The notes beneath the pieces were generated by a model. That model did no database searches, had not been told where the DNA came from, and worked only from the letters and a program-made list of their open reading frames with translations. Position numbers and translations under genes: made by a program. This document shows positions 7,726 through 16,527 of a stretch of DNA of 64,000 nucleotides, one piece after another (positions within the stretch are counted from its first letter, which is position 1; each line of letters begins with the position of its first letter). The stretch is from F1-60-MAGs027 sp044344715 (GTDB lineage Bacteria > Actinomycetota > Acidimicrobiia > Acidimicrobiales > Ilumatobacteraceae), in contig JBIJCI010000001.1 of assembly GCA_044344715.1 (NCBI GenBank), positions 1-64,000 of the forward strand. Direction: 5' to 3'.

Positions 7726-8808
7726 TCAGTTTTGCACGACGTCGAGCGAGTCGAGGTCGATGGCGTGCTGGGCATGCCGATGGGCCATGGTCATGAACAT
7801 GTCGTCACCCCGTCCGGTTCGTTGCACGATCATCGACGCCACCACCGCCATGACGACACCCGCGAACGCGAATGCCCGGTACTCGGCCCACACGGCGTCG
7901 AATGCCACCGTGACGCCGTATCCGGAGAGCCCGTCGACCCACCGTTGCACGAGGTCGCGCTCGTGCTTACGCCGGTCTTCGACGCTCAGTCCCGCACCGA
8001 GGAAGTACGCGAGGTCCTGCACACCGCACGCATGGGTGACGGTCTGGAAGTCGACGACACCGACGCCACCGTTCCGGAACAGGAGGTTGTCGAGACGGAA
8101 GTCGCCGTGCACGACGGTGCGGTGCGGAAGCTCGCGATGAAAGTACGTACCCGTATCGAGGACGAACCGTTCGACGAGGCGGTACGTCGACGGCTCGAGT
8201 CGGTCGCGGTAACGCTCGATGAACGACGGGTAGACCGACTGCATCAACGCACGACTACCCGAACGTTCCTTCGATGTGCTCCGATTCAGCCACCCGAGCC
8301 TCCCGAGGAACGGCGAGTTCCAGAGCGGACCGTGCAACTTGACCAGCTCGTCGACACAGGCACCGGCTTCGTCGGGTGAGCAGCCGTCCAGCTGGTCCCC
8401 CTGACGGCACGGAGCGAAATCCTCGAGCAGCAACAGGAAGTCGTCGGTTTCTTCGTTGCGCTCCACGTGGAAACAGGTCGGCGCACCGACGTCGAGTGCC
8501 CCGTGCAGGTCCCGGTAGAAGGATGATTCCACCTCGTAGCACCGCGTTGCCCTTCCCGCGGCCCGGCTTCTCTCGTCGCCGCTCGGGAACTTGGCGATCA
8601 GCGTGGTCGGCATCGAGCTCGGACCGCTGTAGGTGAGATGGAGACGCCGACTCTCCGACATCTGGCCCGTCCCGATCGGTTCCTCGCGAACCGACACCAC
8701 CCGCACGGCATCGAGCCGCGGTGCAAACAACTCGTTCAGACGCTCGACGGTTGGCGAGCCCGAGGGGAATCCGGCTGGACCGACGGGCGCAGCATCGGCG
8801 TGGCCCAC
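7726..8808 (-). CDS. APH/ecdysteroid-kinase-like phosphotransferase
   Basis: A 360-residue small-molecule kinase-fold protein. HGDFRLDNLLF (about 245-255) is the catalytic loop with the base Asp, and GVVDFQ supplies the metal-binding Asp. The N-lobe shows TTLIAKFPSGD with the likely ATP-anchoring Lys, and FLLLLEDFAP marks the hinge. This is the pattern of the aminoglycoside/choline/ecdysteroid kinase superfamily (DUF1679-type). The substrate is unknown; these proteins in actinobacteria often sit beside lipid or sterol genes, as here with a CrtC-like protein downstream and an acyl-ACP desaturase upstream. Confidence 0.75.
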   Translation of the reverse strand: MGHADAAPVGPAGFPSGSPTVERLNELFAPRLDAVRVVSVREEPIGTGQMSESRRLHLTYSGPSSMPTTLIAKFPSGDERSRAAGRATRCYEVESSFYRDLHGALDVGAPTCFHVERNEETDDFLLLLEDFAPCRQGDQLDGCSPDEAGACVDELVKLHGPLWNSPFLGRLGWLNRSTSKERSGSRALMQSVYPSFIERYRDRLEPSTYRLVERFVLDTGTYFHRELPHRTVVHGDFRLDNLLFRNGGVGVVDFQTVTHACGVQDLAYFLGAGLSVEDRRKHERDLVQRWVDGLSGYGVTVAFDAVWAEYRAFAFAGVVMAVVASMIVQRTGRGDDMFMTMAHRHAQHAIDLDSLDVVQN

Positions 8809-8817
8809 CGCCTTGGT

Positions 8818-9732
8818 CTACACCGTTTCGGGTTCCCTGGACAAGCGGGCCGCTACCCGCCCAATCTTGTCGATTCGCGCGACCAGCTCGTCGCGGGCGG
8901 TCTCCGCTTCGGGCGACAACCCCGTCACGTCCTTCACCTTCCAGTGTCGGATGACGACGGGTTCGAGGATCTGCTCGTGGTGCACCCGGAAGTCGTAGAT
9001 GCCGGCCTTGGCGATCCGCTTGGCCAGCTCGGTGAAATTCGGGATGCCGACTCCGGGCATCGCGAAGTTCCGGACTGCCCGCTCGATGCCGATCATCATC
9101 CCCGACGGATCGACCTCCAGAGCCGCGCTGGCGAGATCGCGGTAGAAGAGGAAGTGCAGGTTCTCGTCGTTGCCGACGCGCAGCATCACCTCCTGACCGG
9201 CCTTGTCGCCGATCAACTTGCCGGTGTTGCGGTGGGAGATTCGGGTCGCCAGCTCCTGCATCGACAGGTAGGCCAGGGCTTCGTAGATGTCGTCGGGGGC
9301 CGGCACCTGCGCACCGCGCACCTGGTGCATGCGCGCCCGCTCCAGCTCGACCGGGTCGAGCGCCCTGCTCACGGTGAGGTAGTCACGGATGGCGATCGAG
9401 TGCCGCCCCTCTTCGGCGGTCCAGTTGCGTGCCCACGCACCGTAGGCACTGTCGCCCCCGAAGATCACACTGATGTCGCGGGTGTAGTACGGCAGGTTGT
9501 CCTCGGTCAACAAGTTGACGAAGAGTGCCGCGCGTACTGCATCGGGCAACGTCCAGCCGCCCTCGCCGAAGTCGGCGTCCTCCGGGGACCAGCGGTGGTC
9601 GGGGTCGAAGTCCCGGCCACGACTCCAGGGCACGTACTCGTGGGGAAACCACTCCTTGGCCACTCCCATGTGCCTGTCGTAGAGCTTGGCGGCGGTCGGC
9701 TCGAGCACGGCGAGGAGCTCGGTGGCCTTCAT
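8818..9732 (-). CDS. Acyl-ACP desaturase (DesA/stearoyl-ACP type)
   Basis: Soluble di-iron fatty-acid desaturase of 304 residues, introducing a double bond into acyl-ACP. Iron ligands are visible as a Glu in NLLTEDNLPYY, the EEGRH motif (TAEEGRHSIA), a Glu and His in SMQELATRISHRN, and DENLH in GNDENLHFLF, matching the E, EExxH, E, ExxH pattern of the ferritin-like family. Length is close to the mycobacterial DesA proteins. It starts the apparent three-gene run toward 6650 with a 9-base gap to the kinase. Electron donor not encoded nearby. Confidence 0.88.
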   Translation of the reverse strand: MKATELLAVLEPTAAKLYDRHMGVAKEWFPHEYVPWSRGRDFDPDHRWSPEDADFGEGGWTLPDAVRAALFVNLLTEDNLPYYTRDISVIFGGDSAYGAWARNWTAEEGRHSIAIRDYLTVSRALDPVELERARMHQVRGAQVPAPDDIYEALAYLSMQELATRISHRNTGKLIGDKAGQEVMLRVGNDENLHFLFYRDLASAALEVDPSGMMIGIERAVRNFAMPGVGIPNFTELAKRIAKAGIYDFRVHHEQILEPVVIRHWKVKDVTGLSPEAETARDELVARIDKIGRVAARLSREPETV

Positions 9733-9789
9733 GGCCTCACCCTAACCGCAGCCCGCGACACGGCCGGACGTGCCGTCGTAACGTTTGCG

Positions 9790-10641
9790 TCACTCGTCAC
9801 GCAGCTGGTGCACGAGCCGAGCCAACGGAATGCGGAAGTCGTCGAGCAGTCCCCAGCCCGATTCCCGCAGTCGCCGGTTCTCCAGTACCGAATTGGCGGG
9901 GCGCGGCGCCGGCCGCTGCGGAACGAGGTCACGAGTGGCGATCGGTCGCACCCGACTCGGGTCGTTCCCGGCGGCACGCATGACCTCCCGGGCGAACTCG
10001 TACCAGGACACCGCCCCCTGGTTGGTCACATGCCACACGCCGGGACCGCCTTCCGTGGCGAGCCTGACGATCATTCGTGCGGCATCGTCGGCGAACGTGG
10101 GGTGACCGACCTGGTCGTCGACGAACTCGAGGATGTCACGCTGGGCGGCGAGACGCAGGATCGTCTTCACCATGTTCGCCCCGTGGATGCCGCACACCCA
10201 GGAGATCCGCACGACGGTGTCCAGATCCTGGTCGACGGCGCGCTCCCCCAGCAGCTTGGACTCCCCGTAGACCGAACGCGGGTTCGGCGCGTCGGACTCG
10301 ACGTACGGTCCCGGCTTGGTGCCGTCGAAGACGTAGTCGGTGGAGACGTAGACCACACGCGCGCCGACGTCGCGCGCCGCGCGAACCACGTGCTCGGTGG
10401 CGGCGGCGTTGCACAGGATGGCCCTCTCGCGGTCGCCCTCGCAGGCATCCACTGCGGTCCATGCCGCCGCATGCACCACGACGTTTGGTCGCTCGCGCAG
10501 GAGCACCCGGTGCACCGCCGACTCGTCGGTGACGTCGAGGTCGGCACGAAGCAGTCCGCGGACGTCGAGACCGGTCGCGGTGCAGGAACGGACGAGCTCG
10601 AATCCGAGCTGACCGCCGGCACCGGTGACGACGACCTTCAC
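9790..10641 (-). CDS. rmlD: dTDP-4-dehydrorhamnose reductase RmlD
   Basis: Last step of dTDP-L-rhamnose synthesis, an NAD(P)H reduction of dTDP-4-keto-rhamnose in the cytoplasm. The 283-residue protein has the Rossmann loop GAGGQLG at its N-terminus, YVSTDYVFDG, and the SDR catalytic pair in SVYGESKLLGE (Tyr, Lys). The GTG at 10641 is chosen because it overlaps the rmlB TGA in a GTGA junction and puts the glycine loop near residue 8. It is the final gene of rmlA-rmlC-rmlB-rmlD. Confidence 0.92.
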   Translation of the reverse strand: MKVVVTGAGGQLGFELVRSCTATGLDVRGLLRADLDVTDESAVHRVLLRERPNVVVHAAAWTAVDACEGDRERAILCNAAATEHVVRAARDVGARVVYVSTDYVFDGTKPGPYVESDAPNPRSVYGESKLLGERAVDQDLDTVVRISWVCGIHGANMVKTILRLAAQRDILEFVDDQVGHPTFADDAARMIVRLATEGGPGVWHVTNQGAVSWYEFAREVMRAAGNDPSRVRPIATRDLVPQRPAPRPANSVLENRRLRESGWGLLDDFRIPLARLVHQLRDE

Positions 10642-11583
10642 GATGACGCCTTGAGCGGCTCCCACCACCAGCGATTGTCGCGGTACCACGCGACGGTCGA
10701 CTCGAGTGCCTCATCCAACGACCGCCTGCGCTTCCATCCCAACGCAGTGATCTTCGTGATGTCGACCGAGTAACGACGGTCGTGACCCTTGCGATCCTCC
10801 ACGTAGCGAACGCTCGACACGTCCTTGCCGAGCAACGCGAGCAGCTTGTCGACCAGCACGCGGTTCGGGGTCTCGTTGCCGGCGCCGATGTTGTACACCT
10901 CGCCGATGGTCCCCGACTCGAGCACGAGGTGTACGCCGGCACAGTGGTCGTCGACGTGGATCCAGTCCCGTTCGTTGAGGCCGTCGCCGTAGAGCGGGAT
11001 CTTCCCGCCGTCGAGCAGGTTGGTGGTGAAGAGGGGAATCGCCTTCTCCGGATACTGGAACGGACCGAAGTTGTTGGTACAGCGCGTGACGAGGACCGGG
11101 GTGCCGTGCGTGGCGTGGTAGGACAAGGCAATCAGGTCGCTGCCCGCCTTCGATGCGCTGTAGGGCGAGCGCGGCTCGAGCGGATCGGTCTCCTTCGACG
11201 AGCCGGTTTCCACGCTTCCGTACACCTCGTCGGTTCCGATGTGCAGCACACGACCCAGTCCGAGGCGGCGTGCGGTATCGACGACCACGTTGGTCCCGAA
11301 ACAGTTGGTGAGGATGAAGTCCTCACCGCTCTCGATTGACCGGTCAACGTGACTCTCGGCGGCGAAGTGCACCACCCAGTCGTGTCCCTGCATCGCCGCT
11401 TCCAGATCACCCGGGTGGCAGATGTTCCCCCGCACGAACCCGAACCGTCGATCATCCTCGAGGTCGCGGATGGTCATAGGTCAGCGCGTCGTAGACCGTC
11501 ACGGTGTGGTCGGTGTTGGCGAGCACCCACCGGGCGTAGTTGCTCCCGATGAAACCGGCGCCGCCGGTCACGAAGATCCTCAC
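10638..11583 (-). pseudogene. rmlB: dTDP-glucose 4,6-dehydratase RmlB, broken by a short frameshifting deletion
   Basis: The N-terminal part (GTG at 11583 to 11455) encodes RIFVTGGAGFIGSNYARW with the NAD loop and runs to YDALTY. The rest (from about 11475 to 10638) lies in another frame, beginning TIRDLEDDRRFGFVRGNIC, with the catalytic YSASK (SPYSASKAGSD) and HIGTDEVYG. RmlB proteins normally read DALTYAGN then about five residues before DLEDD. Here only 10 bases separate TAT from the GAC of DLEDD, so about 11 or 14 bases are missing. Translation of the first frame stops at 11452. Everything else is intact, including GTGA overlaps with rmlC and rmlD. It is either a recent null mutation or a sequencing/assembly error. 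Confidence 0.88.
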
Positions 11584-12146
11584 GTACGCATGCCCCAGAC
11601 AGGCTGGAAGTTGGGGTGGATTTCCGCGCGCAACGGGTTGGACTGATCGCGCTTCGACAGCGTCGGCGTGGCGATCCCCCAATCGGCACCGACCGCTGGA
11701 TCGTTCCACGCCACACCGAGTTCGTCCTGCGGGTTGTAGTAGCCGTCGACGAGGTAGGTGATCGTCATGTCGGTGAGCGACGCGAAGCCGTGCGCGACAC
11801 CGGGAGGAATGAACACGCCGCGATGGTCGTGCGTGCCGTCGCTGCGCGTACCGAGATCGATGACCTGTGTGGCGCCGTCGGTGGGTGAACCCTTGCGCAG
11901 ATCGTGCAGCACGACCCGGCATGATCCGAACGGCACGTACCAGTAGTCGGCTTGGTGGAGGTGGTAGTGCAGGCCGACCACGGCGCCGGCCCTCCGGTCA
12001 CCACGGTTGCCCTGGATCATCTCGCGTCCGAGCGGGAACCATTCGCGACGGTACGTCTCGATGAAGTAACCACGCTCGTCACCGTGCATGCGCGGCTCGA
12101 CGATCCGCACTCCCTTGATCACGTCGGACTCGGTGACCTCGGCCAT
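11580..12146 (-). CDS. rmlC: dTDP-4-dehydrorhamnose 3,5-epimerase RmlC
   Basis: A 188-residue cupin-fold epimerase acting on dTDP-4-keto-6-deoxyglucose. Visible family marks are the ERGYFIETYRREWF strand, GLHYHLHQADYWYV with the catalytic-region His, and GVAHGFASLTD near the C-terminus. Standard RmlC proteins read RGLHYQ; GLHYH here is a mild variant. ATG at 12146 overlaps the rmlA stop by one base (TGATG), and the stop overlaps the rmlB start (GTGA), so translation is probably coupled along the operon. Confidence 0.9.
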   Translation of the reverse strand: MAEVTESDVIKGVRIVEPRMHGDERGYFIETYRREWFPLGREMIQGNRGDRRAGAVVGLHYHLHQADYWYVPFGSCRVVLHDLRKGSPTDGATQVIDLGTRSDGTHDHRGVFIPPGVAHGFASLTDMTITYLVDGYYNPQDELGVAWNDPAVGADWGIATPTLSKRDQSNPLRAEIHPNFQPVWGMRT

Positions 12147-13234
12147 CAGGCGTCCAGCTCGACCTTGGAATCGTCGCCGAGCATGAGTCGCAGTGCGCGG
12201 GGACGTCGTTCGGAACGGACGACCTCGACGTTGCGACCGAGGAGCGAGTCGCTCATCTTGTGTACGTCGTTGACGACGCACCCGTCGAGCAGCACGGAGT
12301 GCTCGAGCTCGGAATGGATGATCCGGCACCCGTTGCCCACGGAGGTGTACGGCCCGATGTAGCTGTTCTCCACGATCGTGTCGTTCCCCACGATCACCGG
12401 ACCGCGGATGCGCGAGTTGACGATCTTGGCACCCTTCATGACGACGACGCGACCCTCGATCTCCGACGATTGGTCGACGGTGCCCTCGGAACGCGGTTCG
12501 AGCGCTTCGAGCACCAGCCGATTGCACTCGAGCAGCGGGTCCTTCTTGCCGGTGTCGATCCACCAACCCTGCAGCACCTCGTGGCGCACCGACTTGTTCT
12601 TCTCGATCAACCACTGGATCGCGTCGGTGATCTCGAGCTCGCCACGCTGCGACGGAACAATCGACCGCACGGCCTCGTGGATCGACGCGTCGAACAGGTA
12701 CACACCGACCAGCGCAAGGTCGCTCGGCGGGTCCTTCGGTTTCTCCACCAGTCGCTTCACGCGACCGTCCTTGGTCACCTCGGCCACACCGAATTGGCGC
12801 GGATCATCGACGTGGCACAGGAGGATCTGGGCTGCCGGGGCCCCGCTGCCCCCCGCACGCCTCGCCGACTCGAACTGCCGCACGAAACCGTCGAGGCCCT
12901 GCTCGAGCATGTTGTCGCCCAGGTACATGACGAAATCGTCGTCGCCGAGGAAGTCCTTGGCGATGAGCACGCAATGAGCCAGCCCCAGCGGCGAGTCCTG
13001 CGGAATGTACGTGACCCGGACGCCGAATTGGGAGCCGTCACCGACCGCGGCGCGAATCTCCTTGCGGGTGTCCCCCACGATGATGCCGATGTCCTCGATT
13101 CCCGCCTTGCGCATCGCCTCGATCCCATAAAAGAGGATCGGCTTGTTGGCGATCGGCACCAGCTGCTTGGCGCTGGTATGGGTAATGGGTCGCAACCGGG
13201 TGCCGGCACCACCGGACAGGATGAGCCCCTTCAT
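12146..13234 (-). CDS. rmlA: Glucose-1-phosphate thymidylyltransferase, long form (RmlA)
   Basis: First enzyme of dTDP-rhamnose synthesis. The 362-residue protein opens with the nucleotidyltransferase signature GLILSGGAGTRLRPIT and KQLVPIANKP, and carries the metal-binding YLGDN. Residues after about 240 form hexapeptide repeats (VVVMKGAKIVNSRIRGPVIV, NDTIVENSYIGP), the left-handed beta-helix tail of the long actinobacterial/archaeal RmlA type. It leads the rml operon and is separated by only 45 bases from the divergent aminotransferase gene, so both promoters must lie in or next to that gap. Confidence 0.92.
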   Translation of the reverse strand: MKGLILSGGAGTRLRPITHTSAKQLVPIANKPILFYGIEAMRKAGIEDIGIIVGDTRKEIRAAVGDGSQFGVRVTYIPQDSPLGLAHCVLIAKDFLGDDDFVMYLGDNMLEQGLDGFVRQFESARRAGGSGAPAAQILLCHVDDPRQFGVAEVTKDGRVKRLVEKPKDPPSDLALVGVYLFDASIHEAVRSIVPSQRGELEITDAIQWLIEKNKSVRHEVLQGWWIDTGKKDPLLECNRLVLEALEPRSEGTVDQSSEIEGRVVVMKGAKIVNSRIRGPVIVGNDTIVENSYIGPYTSVGNGCRIIHSELEHSVLLDGCVVNDVHKMSDSLLGRNVEVVRSERRPRALRLMLGDDSKVELDA

Positions 13235-13279
13235 CGATAGCCAAGGCTAGTTGGGGGCGCCGTAACTAGGGTTTCCGTC

Positions 13280-14512
13280 GTGGCTCACACCTACCTGCAC
13301 GCCTTCACGAAACCATCCCGCAGGGACTTCGTCACGATGGTGCGCGGGGAAGGCGCCCGGCTGTACGACAGCAACGGCAAGGAATACATCGACGGCATGG
13401 CGAGCCTGTGGTACTGCAACATCGGCCATGGACGCGAGGAGATGGCCGCCGCAATCGCCGCCCAGGTGACGACGCTCGAGTCGTACAACAACTTCGATCC
13501 ATTCACCACCGACATCACCGACGTGCTCACCGACCGCCTCCATGCGTTGTCGCCGATGAAGGGCAACCGCGTCTTCCTGTGTTCGAGCGGATCGGAGGCC
13601 GTCGATACGGCGATGAAGTTGGCGCGTCTCGCCCACGTTCAGGCCGGACGACCGGAGCGGACGATCATCATCTCGCGGATGCGCGGGTACCACGGCACGA
13701 ACTTCGGCGGCACCAGCGCACAGGGCCTCCCCCTCAACAAGGTGGGATACGACCCGTTGGTGCCGGACGTTACCCAGGTGGATCCCGACGACATCGAGGC
13801 GTTGTCGGTGGCGATGAGCCGTGACGGAGCACGAATCGCGGCGGTGCTGGTGGAACCACTGCAGGGAGCCGGTGGTGTGTTCCCGCCACGCGACGGTTAC
13901 CTGCAGGCCCTGCGCAAGTTGTGCGACCAGCACGGCGTCTTCCTCATCTTCGACGAGGTGATCTCCGGTTTCGGACGTCTCGGCACCTGGTTCGCCGCCG
14001 ACCGCTACGGCGTGGTTCCCGACTTCACCTGCTTCGCCAAGGCGGTGACGTCCGGGTACGTGCCGCTCGGCGGAGTCTTCGTCGGCGCGTCGCCGTTACG
14101 GGCGCTCGAGGCCGACCCGAACTTCTTCCTCCGCACCGGATACACCTACTCCGGCCATGCCACCGCGTGCGCAGCCGCGCTGAAGAACCTGGAGATCATC
14201 GAGCGCGAGGGACTCGTCGCCCGGGCGACCCACGTCGGCTCCCTGGTGTCCGACGCCCTGAACGCACTGTGCAACGACGGTCTGTTGCGGGAGGTCCGCG
14301 GGGACGGTGGCGTATGGGCGGCCGGTCTCCACCAAGGTCACGACGCGATGGTGGTACGCGATCTTGCGCTCGACAAGGGCGCCATCGTCCGGGGAATCGG
14401 GGCCGACACGAACGCGTTCTGCCCACCACTGGTCACGTCGGACGACGAGATCGCACGGCTCATGGACTCGTACGCTTCGGCACTGCACGAACACGTGAGG
14501 AACGTCGGATGA
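13280..14512 (+). CDS. Class III PLP-dependent aminotransferase
   Basis: A 410-residue omega-amino-acid/amine transaminase. Motifs are LYDSNGKEYIDG at the N-terminus, CSSGSEAVDTAMK (phosphate-binding turn), VEPLQGAGGV, FDEVISGFGRLG with the PLP-nitrogen Asp, and CFAKAVTSGYVPLGG with the Schiff-base Lys. Such enzymes move amino groups from omega-amines such as putrescine, beta-alanine or taurine to pyruvate; the substrate cannot be fixed from sequence. GTG start at 13280. Its TGA overlaps the next gene's ATG (ATGA), and a P450 follows. The opposite-strand glutamine-synthetase-like gene at the far side suggests amine catabolism. Confidence 0.88.
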   Translation: MAHTYLHAFTKPSRRDFVTMVRGEGARLYDSNGKEYIDGMASLWYCNIGHGREEMAAAIAAQVTTLESYNNFDPFTTDITDVLTDRLHALSPMKGNRVFLCSSGSEAVDTAMKLARLAHVQAGRPERTIIISRMRGYHGTNFGGTSAQGLPLNKVGYDPLVPDVTQVDPDDIEALSVAMSRDGARIAAVLVEPLQGAGGVFPPRDGYLQALRKLCDQHGVFLIFDEVISGFGRLGTWFAADRYGVVPDFTCFAKAVTSGYVPLGGVFVGASPLRALEADPNFFLRTGYTYSGHATACAAALKNLEIIEREGLVARATHVGSLVSDALNALCNDGLLREVRGDGGVWAAGLHQGHDAMVVRDLALDKGAIVRGIGADTNAFCPPLVTSDDEIARLMDSYASALHEHVRNVG

Positions 14513-15279
14513 AGCTCGCCGGTCGGAATGCACTCGTCACCGGCGGCGCGAGCGGCATCGGCGCGGCGCTCGCCGAGTCGCTGGTGAAGGCCGGCGCCCG
14601 AGTCACGGTCGTCGACGTCAACGAGCAGTCGCTGTCCTCGATCGGCGACCGACTCGGGGTGCGCACCGCCGTCCTCGACGTCTCCTCGAGCGAGGCGTGG
14701 ACCGACTTCGTCGCATCGCACGACCACTTCGATCTCGTGCATCTCAATGCCGGCGTCACCACCAACCGCAACGTACTCGACGGCCCGGTCGAACCTGCAC
14801 CACCGCCCCTGATCGGCCTCACCGACGACGACTACCGACGGGCAATCGGAGTGAACGTGGACGGAGTCGTCTTCGGTGCGCGGGCCGTGATTCCCGGGAT
14901 GTGCGAGCGTCGCAGTGGCGACATCGTGGTGACTGCTTCGATCGCCGCATTCGTTCCGATCCCGCCGGATCCCGTCTACGGACTCACCAAGTACGCGGTG
15001 TCGGGACTCGTCAAGTCACTATCGCCCCGGCTGGCCGAGTTCGGCGTGTGCATCAGCGCAATCTGCCCCGGATTCGTCGATACCCCGCTGATCAGCGAGC
15101 GGGCACGTGAATGGATCGCCGAGTTGGGGATGCCGCTGATGGCGACCCGTCAGGTGGTCGATGCGGTCGAGGCATCCCTGACCCGCCGGGTCAACGGCGG
15201 TCACTGGATCGTCCTGCCCGACAATGACCCGATCCTCCACGATCAAGCCGCGGTACCGTTTCCGACGAATCCCCGATGA
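14509..15279 (+). CDS. Short-chain dehydrogenase/reductase
   Basis: A 256-residue SDR with the cofactor loop TGGASGIG, NAG (HLNAGVT), and the catalytic VYGLTKYAVSG (Tyr and Lys). After PGFVDTP it has a variable substrate lid. Asp at VVDVNE after strand 2 suggests NAD(H) preference. Translationally coupled to the aminotransferase by an ATGA overlap and followed after 21 bases by a cytochrome P450. Substrate unknown. Confidence 0.85.
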   Translation: MKLAGRNALVTGGASGIGAALAESLVKAGARVTVVDVNEQSLSSIGDRLGVRTAVLDVSSSEAWTDFVASHDHFDLVHLNAGVTTNRNVLDGPVEPAPPPLIGLTDDDYRRAIGVNVDGVVFGARAVIPGMCERRSGDIVVTASIAAFVPIPPDPVYGLTKYAVSGLVKSLSPRLAEFGVCISAICPGFVDTPLISERAREWIAELGMPLMATRQVVDAVEASLTRRVNGGHWIVLPDNDPILHDQAAVPFPTNPR

Positions 15280-15300
15280 CGAATCGTCGATGACGAGACG

Positions 15301-16527
15301 ATGACGTCGCCGGTCTTCAATCCGTTCGACCCGGCCTTCCGCGCGAATCCGCACCCGTTCTACGACGCGTTGCGAGAACTCGATCCCGTGCACCGGGCGG
15401 CTGGCGGGCTCGTCGTGCTCACCCGTTACGACGACGTCGCGAACGTACTGCGATCCAACGACTTCAGTCGCGACGTCGAGAAGTCGGCCAAGCCGCTCGA
15501 CAACGCCGTCTCGCAGCGCCAACGTCAACGGCGGTCCGCGGGTACGAAGTCGATCCTCAACCTCGACCCTCCGGACCACACGCGATTGCGCAGGCTCGTG
15601 TCGAAATCGTTCACCCCGAGCGTCATCGAACGACTACGTCCGTTGGTCCAACGCTTCGTCGATGAAGCCCTCGACCTGGTCGAGCAGCGCGTCGACGATG
15701 GTGGCGCCATGGAGCTCATCGACGACCTCGCATTCCCCGTCCCCTTCCTCGTGATTTCGGCGATGCTCGGCATGCCGACCGAACGCGCCGACGAGCTGCG
15801 CGAGTGGTCGAGGGTGCTCACCCAGACGCTCGAACCGACCGTGTCGCTGGACGACCTCGATGCCGCCGACCGGGCGTTCGCCGGTCTCATCCCGTTCCTC
15901 ACCGAGGTGATCGCCCGTCGCCGCACCGAGCCGGGCGACGACATGCTCTCGCAGTTGATCGCAGCAGAGGAGGCCGGCGACTCGTTGTCGACACCGGAGC
16001 TGATCACGTTCGTGGTGCTGCTCTACGTGGCCGGCCACGAGACGACGGTCAACCTGATCGGGAACTCGGTGCTCGCACTGCTGCAGTCACCCGATCAGAT
16101 GGCACTCGCCCGCAACGACGGTCTCGACCCGAACGCCATCGACGAGCTGCTGCGATTCGACGGACCGGTACAGCACACGGTGCGCATCCCGCTGAAGCCC
16201 GTGAGCTTCACCGTCGACGACCGGGTCATCGAGGTGGAGGCCGGCGAACGGGTGCTCACGAGCCTGGGCGCCGCGAGCCACGACCCGCGCGTGTTCACCG
16301 ATCCGCACATCCTCGACCTCCGACGGCCGAATGCGAACAAGCACCTCGGGTTCGCCGCCGGAATCCACTACTGCCTCGGATCCGCACTGGCCCGACTCGA
16401 GACGCAGGTTGCGATCGAGTCGCTGTTGCGGCGGTTCCCACGGATCGAACTGGCGAGTGCGCCACAGTGGCGCGACCGGCTGACTATCCGCGGGGTCGAT
16501 CGCCTGGAGCTCGCAATCGTGCGATGA
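15301..16527 (+). CDS. Cytochrome P450
   Basis: A 408-residue soluble bacterial P450. The I-helix oxygen-activation motif is AGHETT, the K-helix has ELLRF (ExxR), and the heme loop is FAAGIHYCLGSALARLE with the thiolate Cys. Such enzymes hydroxylate small hydrophobic substrates with electrons from a ferredoxin, none of which is encoded nearby. It is the third gene of the plus-strand run and overlaps the convergent dehydrogenase by 44 bases. Specific subfamily and substrate not assigned. Confidence 0.92.
   Translation: MTSPVFNPFDPAFRANPHPFYDALRELDPVHRAAGGLVVLTRYDDVANVLRSNDFSRDVEKSAKPLDNAVSQRQRQRRSAGTKSILNLDPPDHTRLRRLVSKSFTPSVIERLRPLVQRFVDEALDLVEQRVDDGGAMELIDDLAFPVPFLVISAMLGMPTERADELREWSRVLTQTLEPTVSLDDLDAADRAFAGLIPFLTEVIARRRTEPGDDMLSQLIAAEEAGDSLSTPELITFVVLLYVAGHETTVNLIGNSVLALLQSPDQMALARNDGLDPNAIDELLRFDGPVQHTVRIPLKPVSFTVDDRVIEVEAGERVLTSLGAASHDPRVFTDPHILDLRRPNANKHLGFAAGIHYCLGSALARLETQVAIESLLRRFPRIELASAPQWRDRLTIRGVDRLELAIVR

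Noticed and set aside
11452..11583. Separate short gene encoding only a Rossmann start
   Set aside because: The segment matches the N-terminus of RmlB and joins the rmlC stop by GTGA; it is part of the broken rmlB rather than its own gene.
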